A DNA stretch of 31,684 bases from an uncultured Lachnospiraceae bacterium (GCA_910587895.1 CAJUOE010000321.1:1-31684), one strand, 5' to 3'. Shown: positions 14,501 to 23,125, numbered from the stretch's first letter. Notes: a model not told the origin generated them from the letters alone. A program made the numbers and translations.

Positions 14501-17500
14501 ATGAAAAAGAGATACTTGTTTCCGTTTCTTATGATGGCGTTTCTGGCAATCGGCTTTGTTCCGGCACATGCCGAGGCGAGTGCGGTCGAATATGTGGGAT
14601 TCTCAGTGACGGAGGAGGAACGCTATAACGAAGACTATTATGGGGAGCCGGAACTGCGTTTCCCGGTGGGGAAGGCGCGGACATACAGCCGGGCAGCGGA
14701 GGTATCCTTTGAGGAATATGTGGTTGCGGCATTGGAGAATTTAGAGACGACAATTGATATCACGGCGTATAATTTTCCCATGACGGATGAAGGCGCGAAC
14801 GAGGCGGCGGCAGAATTTTTAAAAGTTGTGAACAGCAATCCGCAGCTTTTCTATGTAGCCAGTGCATGTGGAGTGGAAAGCAGCGGTACGGTGGATAACC
14901 CCAAGCTGGTATGTAAGCCCACATATATATGCAGTAGCGATGAAGTTGAGGAGATGAAACCTAAGTTTGAAACGGCGGCAAACCTTGCGGCAGCGCAGGT
15001 GGACAAGAGCCTGGACGAATACCAGCAGGCGTTGCTTGTGCATGATTACCTGGCGTTAAACTGTGAATATGATTACGATAATTATAAAAATAATAAGGTA
15101 CCGGAGATTTCCCATACGGCGTACGGATCCCTTGTCAACCAGGTTGCCGTGTGCGACGGCTATGCGGACGCGTTTGCCTACATCATGGAGGACAAACTGG
15201 GCATTTCCTGCGAGGTCATCAGCAGCAAGGACATGGCTCATGCCTGGAACATGATAGAGATCGGACAGGAGTGGTATCATGTGGACGTCACCTGGGATGA
15301 TCCTGCTTATGACCGCATTGGCAGGGTAATGCATGAGAATTTCCTGTGCAGTGACAGCAGGATATCCAAGGGCAGCCCGAATGCAGCGAACGACAAAGAT
15401 GATAACCACTATTCATGGAACGATGCCCACACGGCGGATTCCACTGCTTACGATGATGCGTTTTGGGGCAAGATAAAGAGCGGCTGCGCCATCTGTTATC
15501 ATAATGGAGCGTGGTATTATGCCAGGTATCGGGACGATATACCGAGCGTGATACAGTTTGTGAAGAGAACAAATGATAGTTTCCTGGAAGGGGAAGAAGA
15601 AAAACTCCTTGATTTTGAGCCTTGGAAAGGGGAACTGGAGGGCTCTTTCTGGGCGGGATGTTACGTCTATCTTGCCCAGGCAGATGGCAAGCTTTATTTT
15701 AATTCGCAGGATGCAATATACCGGTTAGGCAGTGATGAAGGCAAGGTGGAGGTGTATAGCCCAACGGATTTAGATGGTAAGAAAATTTATGGATTTACCG
15801 TGCGGGGAAATGAATTGTGGTATGTCTTGGATAGCAACCCGAATGATGCAGCGACTGCAAAGCAGGTCATCCACAAATACGCCCTTGCCCAGGTCGAGGG
15901 CATCTCAGCCGAAGACGTGACTGGAACCTACAATGGAAATCCATTTACGATCACCGTTGAGGGCGCACTGGATACCGATACGATAGAGTATCTCGATGAA
16001 GATGGCAATTACCAGTCCGCGCAGCCGGTGATGGTGGATGCCGGAATTTATGAGGTTTCATACCGTGTAAGCAGGGAAAATTATGTCTCTTACCGTGGGA
16101 CGGCAACTGTGACGATAGAACAGGCGACACCGCAATATAATGTACCGACGGGTCTTGGCGGATATGTCGGAGATACGCTTTCTACAGTGACGCTGCCGGC
16201 AGGTTTCACCTGGCAGACAGAGGAAGATACGCGGTTGGATGCGGCGGGCACGAAAACGTTTCTTGTAAAATATACGCCGCAGGATACGAAGAATTATAAG
16301 ACAGTCCGTGATATTGAAGTAGAAGTTCAGGTAACGGAAAATACGTTGCCAGCGATTCCGGGGATTTCTGCGGATGACCTGGAAGTGATTTATAACGGCA
16401 CAGCATTTACGCTTGAGATTCAGGGATTGCAGCCGGGGGATGTGGTAACTTATGCCCTCAATGGAGGCGCATATGCACCACAAATTCCTGAGTTAAAGAA
16501 TGCGGGAACTTATGAAGTATCGTATAAGGTGGAGAGAAAGGGGTATCGTCCTTATACAGGAAGCATTACGGTGGAAATTGTTAAAGCTACTCCAGATGAG
16601 GATGACTATGTTATTCCCACGGGATGCGCAGGAAACAGCGGGGATGCGCTCCAGGCGGTAACGCTGCCGGATGGGTTTGCGTGGAAGAATGCAGATACCG
16701 TATTGCGGGAGGAGGGCTCCCATAATTATACGGCGGTTTATACGCCGGAGGATACGGAAAATTATCAGGCGGTTGAGGTAGAGGTTGCCGTAGAGGTAAC
16801 CTGTCCGGGACATCAATATGAGTCTGAGATTACGAAAGAGCCTACGGATACGGAAGATGGAGAAGAGACGTATACCTGCACGCTCTGCGGGGACAGCTAT
16901 ACCGAGAGCATTGACAGCCTGCTGCCGGCAATCAAAGGCATCAGCGCCTCGGATGTTTCTGGAATTTATAACGGGCGACCCTATCGAATTCAGGTAATGG
17001 GGACGAAAGCGGGGGATGTTGTGACATATGCGCTGAAACAGGTCTCGGCTGACGATGTGGGATACTCGCAGGAACAGCCCATGATGCAGAGGGCAGGAAC
17101 TTATACGGTGCTGTATCAGGTGGAGAGAACCGGATACCGTCCTTATAGAGGGAGCGTTACCGTGGAAATTGCACGTGCCATCCCGGATTATACGCGGCCG
17201 TCTGGCCTGAGCGGGGTAAGCGGAGAACCACTTTCTTCTGTGGAGCTGCCGGATGGTTTTCTCTGGCAGTTGGACCCGGATACGAAACTGTCCAAAGAGG
17301 GCTACCAGAAATTCCAGGTGTGTTTCAGGCCCCAGGATCAGGTGAATTATGAGGTCGTTACGAATATTGAGATATCCATCTATGTGGAATGCCCAGGCCA
17401 TCAGTATGAGACTGTGGTAACAAAAGAGGCTACGGAGACGCAGAAGGGAATCAGGACTTATACCTGCAAGCTGTGTACCAGAATCTATACAGAAGAGATT

Positions 17501-18073
17501 GCCATGCTTGCCCCAGCCAGGCCAGGGAATTTGACTGGTTTAAGCGTAAGCAACGTCACGACAAACGCCATGTCTTTTAGCTGGAAAGCAGAGACAGGAG
17601 TCAGCTACCGTCTGATGTTTTATGAAGGAAATACCTTGCTTTCCACGGGATATGTTACAGGAAATACCTGTACGTATCAGAATTTGAAATCTGCGGCAGT
17701 CTATACATTGAAAGTTACGCCTTACCGCGTGGTTAATGGTAAAAATGTTTATGCGAGAACTACGGAGCGTGTGAAGGCGGCTACCTATCCGCTGAAGGCG
17801 AAATTGAGCTCCGCGAAGAGAAAGGGAAAGAGCAAGGTGAAACTGGGCTGGAAGAAAGTAGACGGAGCCAGTGGATATGAGATTTTTATGAAGACGGGAA
17901 ATGGGAAATATAAGAAGATTAAGACTGTCGGAAAATCAAAGACCGTTTCTTTCACAAAGGCGCGCCTGAGCAGCAAAAAATCATATAGCTTTAAAATTCG
18001 CGCCTATACGAAGGTAGACGGGGTTAAGGTTTATGGAGCATTCAGCAACATAAAAAAGGTAAAGAAGTCATAA
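14501..18073 (+). CDS. Secreted transglutaminase-like multidomain protein
   Basis: A 1190-residue exported protein. The signal peptide is MKKRYLFPFLMMAFLAIGF with a cut after about AHA (residue 24-26). A transglutaminase-like domain has the triad Cys218 (VCDGYADAF), His247 (MAHAWNMIE) and Asp262 (HVDVTWDDP). A region rich in Trp/Tyr (about 310-450) may be beta-propeller-like. Three repeats of roughly 150 residues start with GISA-D (about 465, 619 and 810); each has YNG and a Y-R/K-V segment, then a proline-rich half. Two modules of about 38 residues beginning CPGHQYE, with CTLC or CKLC pairs, follow repeats two and three. Two fibronectin-III-like domains finish a very Lys-rich C-terminus. No LPxTG sorting signal is seen. 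ATG 14501 has AAGGAG upstream. A surface protease or crosslinking role is possible but unproven. Confidence 0.88.
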   Translation: MKKRYLFPFLMMAFLAIGFVPAHAEASAVEYVGFSVTEEERYNEDYYGEPELRFPVGKARTYSRAAEVSFEEYVVAALENLETTIDITAYNFPMTDEGANEAAAEFLKVVNSNPQLFYVASACGVESSGTVDNPKLVCKPTYICSSDEVEEMKPKFETAANLAAAQVDKSLDEYQQALLVHDYLALNCEYDYDNYKNNKVPEISHTAYGSLVNQVAVCDGYADAFAYIMEDKLGISCEVISSKDMAHAWNMIEIGQEWYHVDVTWDDPAYDRIGRVMHENFLCSDSRISKGSPNAANDKDDNHYSWNDAHTADSTAYDDAFWGKIKSGCAICYHNGAWYYARYRDDIPSVIQFVKRTNDSFLEGEEEKLLDFEPWKGELEGSFWAGCYVYLAQADGKLYFNSQDAIYRLGSDEGKVEVYSPTDLDGKKIYGFTVRGNELWYVLDSNPNDAATAKQVIHKYALAQVEGISAEDVTGTYNGNPFTITVEGALDTDTIEYLDEDGNYQSAQPVMVDAGIYEVSYRVSRENYVSYRGTATVTIEQATPQYNVPTGLGGYVGDTLSTVTLPAGFTWQTEEDTRLDAAGTKTFLVKYTPQDTKNYKTVRDIEVEVQVTENTLPAIPGISADDLEVIYNGTAFTLEIQGLQPGDVVTYALNGGAYAPQIPELKNAGTYEVSYKVERKGYRPYTGSITVEIVKATPDEDDYVIPTGCAGNSGDALQAVTLPDGFAWKNADTVLREEGSHNYTAVYTPEDTENYQAVEVEVAVEVTCPGHQYESEITKEPTDTEDGEETYTCTLCGDSYTESIDSLLPAIKGISASDVSGIYNGRPYRIQVMGTKAGDVVTYALKQVSADDVGYSQEQPMMQRAGTYTVLYQVERTGYRPYRGSVTVEIARAIPDYTRPSGLSGVSGEPLSSVELPDGFLWQLDPDTKLSKEGYQKFQVCFRPQDQVNYEVVTNIEISIYVECPGHQYETVVTKEATETQKGIRTYTCKLCTRIYTEEIAMLAPARPGNLTGLSVSNVTTNAMSFSWKAETGVSYRLMFYEGNTLLSTGYVTGNTCTYQNLKSAAVYTLKVTPYRVVNGKNVYARTTERVKAATYPLKAKLSSAKRKGKSKVKLGWKKVDGASGYEIFMKTGNGKYKKIKTVGKSKTVSFTKARLSSKKSYSFKIRAYTKVDGVKVYGAFSNIKKVKKS
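15892..17515 (+). repeat. Three diverged tandem modules within the secreted protein
   Basis: Protein-level repeats begin near 15892, 16355 and 16930. Shared marks are GIS-A-D, Y-N-G, GTY/GIYEVSYKV-like strands, and L-P-x-GF-x-W followed by YTPQDT-N-Y. The second and third units each add a Cys module (CPGHQYE ... CxLC) near 16801 and 17389, which the first lacks. Confidence 0.7.
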
Positions 18074-18158
18074 GCAACAAAGCATAGATGATCAAAAATC
18101 ACGATATTTGGTACAGAAGCGGAAATGTCACAGAGATTGGCACAAAGGGGGAACAGGA

Positions 18159-18650
18159 ATGGATCAGCCGAAACGGCAGATGGGGAAAGTAATCCGGGAA
18201 CCGATGTCGGAAGATCTTCAATCGAGGCTGCTGCGCAAAGAAAAAAAGCAGCTGGAAGACGACAGGCGCAGATTCAAGCAGGAGCAGCAGGAATTTTACA
18301 TGAGGCAGAATCTGGAACAGAAACGCATGAAAGAAGAGGAGCAGCTGTTTCAGATGAAATGGAAGATCCTGGAAGGAGAGCTTAAGAACCTTGCCCGTGA
18401 GAAGGAAGATATTGAAGCCCAGAAGAAACGATATTCTCGTGGGAAAGACAACTATCAGAAGAGAAGCATGGAAGAACTGCTTCCCGAAGCGCAGATATTT
18501 TTCTCCGGTGTTGACAATATACAGACATTGAAGAAACGGTATAAAGAACTTACGAAAATTTATCATCCGGATAATATGGCAGGGGATACGAGCACCTTGC
18601 AGATCATCAACCGGATTTATGAAAGCTTGAAAAAACGCTACAAGACATAG
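18159..18650 (+). CDS. Coiled-coil protein with a C-terminal J domain
   Basis: A 163-residue protein. Residues about 20-105 are a long charged coiled coil (KEKKQLEDDRRRFKQEQQEF and onward, Glu/Lys/Gln rich). The last 55 residues are a J domain: IQTLKKRYKELTKIYHPDN carries the HPD motif near 136-138, then a helix ending in a basic YESLKKRYKT. The zinc-finger and substrate-binding parts of DnaJ are absent. ATG 18159 is favoured over a TTG at 18108 because AAAGGGGGAACAGG precedes it and the upstream residues are not family-like. It lies 11 bases before prmA and is probably co-transcribed. It likely recruits DnaK to an unknown partner bound by the coiled coil. Confidence 0.8.
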   Translation: MDQPKRQMGKVIREPMSEDLQSRLLRKEKKQLEDDRRRFKQEQQEFYMRQNLEQKRMKEEEQLFQMKWKILEGELKNLAREKEDIEAQKKRYSRGKDNYQKRSMEELLPEAQIFFSGVDNIQTLKKRYKELTKIYHPDNMAGDTSTLQIINRIYESLKKRYKT

Positions 18651-18661
18651 GAGCAGGCAGC

Positions 18662-19609
18662 ATGAAATGGAAACAATATACCATACAGACGACGACGCAG
18701 GCGGAAGATCTCGTTAGCGGCATGCTGGCGGATTTGGGAATTGCGGGCGTGCAGATTGAAGACAATGTTCCCCTCTCGGCAGAAGATAAAGAAAAAATGT
18801 TTATCGACATCCTTCCGGAACTTCCTCCGGACGAGGGCATTGCCAGGGTAAGTTTCTTTCTGGACGCGGAGCAGCAGCAGGATGCGATCCTTGCGCAGGT
18901 GCGGGAAGAACTGGAGGATTTGAAACTGTTCGTGGATGTGGGCAGCGGGGAAATCACGCAGAGTGAGACAGAGGATAAGGACTGGATAAACAACTGGAAG
19001 AAATACTTTAAGTCTTTCGTACTGGAAGATATTCTGATTAAGCCTACCTGGGAGGAGAAGCCCCGGGAGGGAAACTACCGCCATGTCATAGAGATTGATC
19101 CCGGAACTTCTTTTGGCACGGGAAAGCATGAGACGACGCAGCTATGCATCCGGCAGTTATACAAATATCTGAAACCGGGAATGCGGATCCTGGATGTGGG
19201 ATGCGGAAGCGGTATCTTATCTCTGGTGTGCCTGAAACTGGGTGCAGGCAAAGTTGTCGGCACTGATATAGATCCCCTGTGCATGGGAGCTGCCAGGGAT
19301 AACATGGCAATCAACCGCCTGTCGGCAGAAGATGCGGATTTCTATCTGGGAAACCTGATTGATGACGGAGATTTGCAGGAGAAGGTGGGCGGAGGTTACG
19401 ATATTGTCGTTGCCAACATCCTTGCGGATATTGTGATTCCACTGACCCCCGTGGCAGCAAACCATATCAGAGAGGGTGGAATCTATATTACGAGCGGAAT
19501 TATAGACTTTAAGGAAGAGGCGGTCGTAAAGGCAGTAAAAGAATCAGGATTTGAAATATTAGAAATCTGCCATCAGGGCGAATGGGTCAGCATTACCGCC
19601 AGAAAATAA
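18662..19609 (+). CDS. prmA: Ribosomal protein L11 methyltransferase
   Basis: A 315-residue SAM-dependent enzyme that methylates ribosomal protein L11. The N-terminal ferredoxin-like substrate domain includes DKDWINNWKKYFKSF and the linker IEIDPGTSFGTGKHETTQLC, a strong PrmA signature. The Rossmann methyltransferase motif LDVGCGSGIL is at about 177-186, and VVANILADIVIPL holds the catalytic-side Asn-Ile-Leu-Ala. Length is normal. AGGAGCAGG precedes the ATG. It forms an operon with rsmE (15-base gap). In many Firmicutes prmA follows dnaJ directly; here about 8 kb separates them. Confidence 0.97.
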   Translation: MKWKQYTIQTTTQAEDLVSGMLADLGIAGVQIEDNVPLSAEDKEKMFIDILPELPPDEGIARVSFFLDAEQQQDAILAQVREELEDLKLFVDVGSGEITQSETEDKDWINNWKKYFKSFVLEDILIKPTWEEKPREGNYRHVIEIDPGTSFGTGKHETTQLCIRQLYKYLKPGMRILDVGCGSGILSLVCLKLGAGKVVGTDIDPLCMGAARDNMAINRLSAEDADFYLGNLIDDGDLQEKVGGGYDIVVANILADIVIPLTPVAANHIREGGIYITSGIIDFKEEAVVKAVKESGFEILEICHQGEWVSITARK

Positions 19610-19624
19610 TACAGGAGCAGGAAT

Positions 19625-20356
19625 ATGTATCAGTTTTTTGTTGCACCTGAGCAGATTCAGGGCTCAGAAGTCACCATCACGGGAAGTGATGTAAACCATA
19701 TCAGGAATGTTCTGCGCATGAAGATTGGAGAGAAAGTGCGCATCAGCGACAACGAGGGCCAGGATTTTTATTGCGAGGTTGCTCAGATTGGGAGCGAGGA
19801 GATTTCGCTTGCCATCTTAGCGCAGGCAGAGGATACGGAACCTTCCCTGAAAATAACGCTGTTTCAGGGGCTTCCCAAGGGGGACAAGATGGAGCAGGTA
19901 ATTCAGAAAGCAGTGGAGCTTGGCGTGACGGAAATCATACCGGTTGCCATGAAGAACTGTGTCGTCAAACTGGATGAAAAGCGGGCAAAGGCGAAACAGG
20001 CGAGGTGGCAGGCGATTGCACAGAGCGCAGCCAAACAGTCCAAACGCAGCCTGATCCCCACCGTGGGAGAGGTGATGCGTTTTGCAGACGCTGTGGCGTA
20101 TGCGAAGAAATTAGACGTGCGGATCCTGCCTTATGAGAACCAGCGCGGGCTTGCACATACGAGGGAAGTGTTTGGCAGGATTGAAAAGGGCACGTCGGTC
20201 GGGATTTTTATCGGACCGGAGGGCGGTTACGATTCGGCGGAGATTGCGCTGGCGAAAGACGACATGGAGATGGTTTCGCTTGGGAACCGCATCCTGCGTA
20301 CGGAGACTGCCGGGCTCTGCGCGCTTTCCATGCTCTTGTATGAAGTGGAAGATTAG
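19625..20356 (+). CDS. rsmE: 16S rRNA m3U1498 methyltransferase
   Basis: A 243-residue SPOUT-class enzyme that methylates U1498 of 16S rRNA. An N-terminal PUA-like domain (VNHIRNVLRMKIGEKVRI) is followed by the knotted methyltransferase domain: LFQGLPKGDKMEQVIQKAVELGV, then IGPEGGYDSAE and LGNRILRTETAG, the two SAM-binding knot motifs. The ribosome site ACAGGAGCAGG lies 5 bases before the ATG. It keeps the common order prmA-rsmE. Confidence 0.97.
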   Translation: MYQFFVAPEQIQGSEVTITGSDVNHIRNVLRMKIGEKVRISDNEGQDFYCEVAQIGSEEISLAILAQAEDTEPSLKITLFQGLPKGDKMEQVIQKAVELGVTEIIPVAMKNCVVKLDEKRAKAKQARWQAIAQSAAKQSKRSLIPTVGEVMRFADAVAYAKKLDVRILPYENQRGLAHTREVFGRIEKGTSVGIFIGPEGGYDSAEIALAKDDMEMVSLGNRILRTETAGLCALSMLLYEVED

Positions 20357-20380
20357 GAGGAAGGCACATGCGTAGCATTT
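20356..20380 (+). repeat. Leader motif shared with hrcA
   Basis: These 25 bases match 5161-5185 at 23 positions and contain the mini-hairpin ATGC-GTA-GCAT at 20368-20378. They begin just after the rsmE coding end, include an AGGAGG (20355-20360), and are followed by a second AGGAGG (20383-20388) that serves the desulfurase gene. Confidence 0.65.
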
Positions 20381-20392
20381 ATAGGAGGAATT

Positions 20393-21547
20393 ATGGAGGC
20401 ATATTTTGACAATTCCGCCACCACGCGCTGCGGCGAAAAGGCAAAGGACATGATGGTGCGCGCGTTGGTGGAAGATTACGGGAATCCTTCTTCCCTGCAT
20501 GGAAAGGGCATGGAAGGTGAGCAGTATATCCGGGAGGCGAGGGAGAAAATCAGCAGGACCCTCAAGGTGAAGGAATCGGAACTGATTTTCACTTCCGGGG
20601 GAACGGAATCCAACAACCTTGCCATCATAGGCGGCGCTATGGCGAACAGGCGCAGCGGAATGCACCTGATAACGACGAGAATCGAGCACCCTGCGGTATT
20701 GGCGCCCATGAAGTATCTGGAGGAGCAGGGGTTTTCGGTGACATACCTGGATGTGGACGGGGACGGAATTCTTTCGCTGGAAGAACTTGCGGAGGCTGTG
20801 ACGGATGAGACGATTCTTGTGTCCATCATGTATGTCAATAATGAGATTGGAGCCGTAGAGCCGATTGCAGAGGCTGCGGAAATAATCAAGCGCAAAAATC
20901 CCAATGCATTGTTTCATGTAGACGCCATCCAGGCATATGGAAAGTATATGATTCGCCCCGGAAAACTGGGAATTGACCTGATGTCTGTCAGCGGGCATAA
21001 GATTCATGGACCCAAGGGGAGCGGATTTTTGTATGTAAAGGAAAAGACAAAGTTAAAGCCGGTGATTTACGGCGGCGGCCAGCAGAAGAACCTGCGTTCC
21101 GGAACGGAGAACGTACCGGGAATTGCGGGGCTTGGACAGGCAGCGCAGGACATATACGAATCGTTTGAAGAGAAACAGGCGCATCTATTTGCGCTGAAAG
21201 AGGCGTTTGTGGAAGGGCTGCGTGGTGAAAGCTGGGCGCACATTAATGGGAAGACTGGAAGGGAAAGCGCACCGCATATTGTGAGCCTGAGCGTAGACGG
21301 CGTGCGCAGCGAGGTATTGCTTCACGCCCTGGAGGACAGGCAGATCTATGTGTCCGCCGGAAGCGCGTGCTCTTCGAACAAGCCTGCGCCGAGCGTGACG
21401 CTCCAGGCAATTGGTATTGGCAGGAAGTATCTCGATTCAACCGTGCGCGTCAGTTTCAGTCCGGACAACACATTTGAGGAAGTGGAATACTGCCTGGCAA
21501 ACTTAAAGGAGCTGGTTCCCATGCTGCAAAGGTACACACGGCATTAG
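20393..21547 (+). CDS. Cysteine desulfurase (NifS/IscS family)
   Basis: A 384-residue PLP-dependent enzyme that takes sulfur from cysteine and passes it on as a persulfide. The PLP lysine is Lys203 in SVSGHKIHGPKG; the sulfur-accepting cysteine is Cys326 in SAGSACSSNKPAPS, a short-loop (group I-like) arrangement. The N-terminus AYFDNSATTRCGEKA is family-typical. The direct neighbour thiI (28-base gap) indicates that it supplies sulfur for 4-thiouridine, as NifZ does for ThiI in Bacillus, rather than for Fe-S clusters. No scaffold protein gene is adjacent. The ribosome site is AGGAGG at 20383-20388. Confidence 0.95.
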   Translation: MEAYFDNSATTRCGEKAKDMMVRALVEDYGNPSSLHGKGMEGEQYIREAREKISRTLKVKESELIFTSGGTESNNLAIIGGAMANRRSGMHLITTRIEHPAVLAPMKYLEEQGFSVTYLDVDGDGILSLEELAEAVTDETILVSIMYVNNEIGAVEPIAEAAEIIKRKNPNALFHVDAIQAYGKYMIRPGKLGIDLMSVSGHKIHGPKGSGFLYVKEKTKLKPVIYGGGQQKNLRSGTENVPGIAGLGQAAQDIYESFEEKQAHLFALKEAFVEGLRGESWAHINGKTGRESAPHIVSLSVDGVRSEVLLHALEDRQIYVSAGSACSSNKPAPSVTLQAIGIGRKYLDSTVRVSFSPDNTFEEVEYCLANLKELVPMLQRYTRH

Positions 21548-21575
21548 AGAGGGAAGAAATCAGAAAGGAAGAAAT

Positions 21576-22754
21576 ATGTTTAAGGCATTTTTGATAAAAT
21601 ACGGAGAGATAGGCATTAAGGGAAAGAACCGCCATCTGTTTGAGGATGCGCTGGTGCGCCAGATCAAGTACGCCCTGAAACCGGTGGACGGGGAGTTTTC
21701 CATCAGCAAGGAACAGGGGCGCATTTATATCGAGGCATTGACAGAGTTTGATTATGACGAGGCGTTGGAGAGCTTGCAGCGCGTATTTGGTATCGTCGGC
21801 ATTTGTCCGGTGGTGCTTGCCGAGGACGAGGGATTTGACAAACTCGCACAGGATGTGGAAGATTATCTGGACAGGCGTTATGCGGATAAACACCTGACGT
21901 TCAAAGTCAACACCCGCCGCGCGCGCAAGAGCTATCCCATTCCCTCCATGGAAGTGAATGCGGCGCTGGGGGAAAAGATTCTCGATGCTTTTCCAGATAT
22001 GACGGTGGATGTACACAACCCGGATATTCTGGTGAATGTGGAAATCCGCAACAAAATCAATATCTATTCGGAAGTCATTCCGGGCCCGGGAGGAATGCCG
22101 GTAGGAACGAATGGGAAAGGAATGCTGCTTTTGTCCGGGGGCATCGACAGCCCGGTGGCGGGATATATGATTGCAAAACGCGGGGTAAAGATTGACGCCG
22201 TGTATTTCCATGCGCCGCCCTATACGAGCGAGCGCGCCAAACAGAAAGTCATAGACCTGGCAAAGATTGTGGCGCAGTTTACAGGGCCAATTTATCTGAA
22301 AATTGTCAATTTTACGGATATTCAGATGTATATCTACGATAAATGCCCCCATGATGAGCTTACGATTATCATGCGCCGGTATATGATGCGGATTGCAGAA
22401 TATTTTGCAAAGGAGACGGAGTCTTTGGGGCTGATTACCGGTGAGAGCATCGGACAGGTGGCGAGCCAGACGATGCAGTCTTTAGCAGCTACGGACGAGG
22501 TGTGTACGATGCCGGTATACCGTCCCCTGATTGGGTTTGACAAGCAGGAGATTATTGAGGTGTCTAAAAAGATTGGCACCTTTGAGACGTCCATCCTGCC
22601 TTATGAGGACTGCTGTACGATATTTGTGGCGAAACATCCGGTGACAAAGCCGAGCCTTAAGGTCATCCGGCGTTCGGAGACGCACCTGAAGGAAAAAATA
22701 GATGAGATGGTAGAGACGGCGATTGAAACAGCGGAAACGATTGTTATCAGGTAA
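21576..22754 (+). CDS. thiI: tRNA 4-thiouridine synthase ThiI
   Basis: A 392-residue enzyme that adenylates U8 of tRNA and inserts sulfur; it may also serve thiazole synthesis. An N-terminal ferredoxin-like domain and THUMP domain (to about residue 165) precede the PP-loop LLLSGGIDSPVAGY (about 183-196). The GESIGQVASQT motif and a C-terminal DCCTIFVAKHP segment follow. No C-terminal rhodanese domain is present, as in most Gram-positive ThiI proteins, so sulfur comes directly from the adjacent desulfurase. It ends the prmA-rsmE-desulfurase-thiI run and converges on the minus-strand HPr-like gene. Confidence 0.96.
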   Translation: MFKAFLIKYGEIGIKGKNRHLFEDALVRQIKYALKPVDGEFSISKEQGRIYIEALTEFDYDEALESLQRVFGIVGICPVVLAEDEGFDKLAQDVEDYLDRRYADKHLTFKVNTRRARKSYPIPSMEVNAALGEKILDAFPDMTVDVHNPDILVNVEIRNKINIYSEVIPGPGGMPVGTNGKGMLLLSGGIDSPVAGYMIAKRGVKIDAVYFHAPPYTSERAKQKVIDLAKIVAQFTGPIYLKIVNFTDIQMYIYDKCPHDELTIIMRRYMMRIAEYFAKETESLGLITGESIGQVASQTMQSLAATDEVCTMPVYRPLIGFDKQEIIEVSKKIGTFETSILPYEDCCTIFVAKHPVTKPSLKVIRRSETHLKEKIDEMVETAIETAETIVIR

Positions 22755-22784
22755 AAAAGAAGCTGCCACGTATGTGACAGCTTC
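22753..22784 (-). terminator. Terminator of the HPr-like gene
   Basis: An 11-bp stem with one mismatch (22759-22769 with 22774-22784, GAAGCTG/CAGCTTC outer part) and a 4-base loop. The A run at 22753-22758 becomes a U run on the minus strand, so it terminates the minus-strand gene. There is no T run for thiI in the other direction. Confidence 0.75.
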
Positions 22785-22803
22785 GGATGTACGGAATCAT
22801 TGA

Positions 22804-23034
22804 TTAAACGAGATATGGTTTGATTACTTCCATGACTTCATCCGGATTCTCCTCCGCATGAATTTTCAGGTCAATAGGTTTGGATAAATCCAGGCTGAAA
22901 ATGCCCATGATGGATTTGGCGTCGATCACATATCTTCCGGAAATCAGGTCAAAGTCAAAATCAAACTGCGTGATGGCATTGACGAAAGATTTCACCTTAT
23001 CAATGGAATTTAATGAAATTTGTACTTCTATCAT
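22804..23034 (-). CDS. HPr-family protein lacking the phosphorylatable histidine
   Basis: A 76-residue protein with the HPr open-faced sandwich pattern: the central YVIDAKSIMGIFSLDLSKPIDL matches HPr's second helix region (usually A-R/K-S-I-M-G/L-M-x-L). The first loop, normally G-x-H-A-R-P with the PTS-phosphorylated His15, reads SLNSIDKVKSFVNAIT and has no histidine. Ser in KSIMG lies near the regulatory serine position. It cannot act as an ordinary PTS carrier. Such variants are frequent in Lachnospiraceae and their role is unclear. AAGGAGG lies 8 bases before the ATG on the minus strand. Confidence 0.85.
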   Translation of the reverse strand: MIEVQISLNSIDKVKSFVNAITQFDFDFDLISGRYVIDAKSIMGIFSLDLSKPIDLKIHAEENPDEVMEVIKPYLV

Positions 23035-23096
23035 TGTAAAAAGCCTCCTTATTAAAAGATATTGTATGGTTGTTTTACATATAATTTATATTCACT

Positions 23097-23125
23097 ATAG
23101 TATCTCCTTTTTTTGGAAAAGTCAA
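23097..23125 (-). promoter_or_regulatory. Promoter of the HPr-like gene
   Basis: On the minus strand TTGACT (23125-23120), a 17-bp spacer and TACTAT (23102-23097). The start codon is about 60 bases downstream. Confidence 0.6.

Noticed and set aside
16493..17401. Long minus-strand open frame opposite the secreted protein
   Set aside because: It lies wholly antisense to clear repeats of the transglutaminase-like gene; its composition (Arg/Ile/His rich) matches no family and there is no ribosome site.
20111..21007. Minus-strand open frame opposite rsmE and the desulfurase gene
   Set aside because: It is antisense to family-typical sequence and has no recognisable domain.
21456..22352. Long minus-strand open frame opposite the desulfurase end and thiI
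   Set aside because: It spans two well-supported plus-strand genes and shows no motif or ribosome site.
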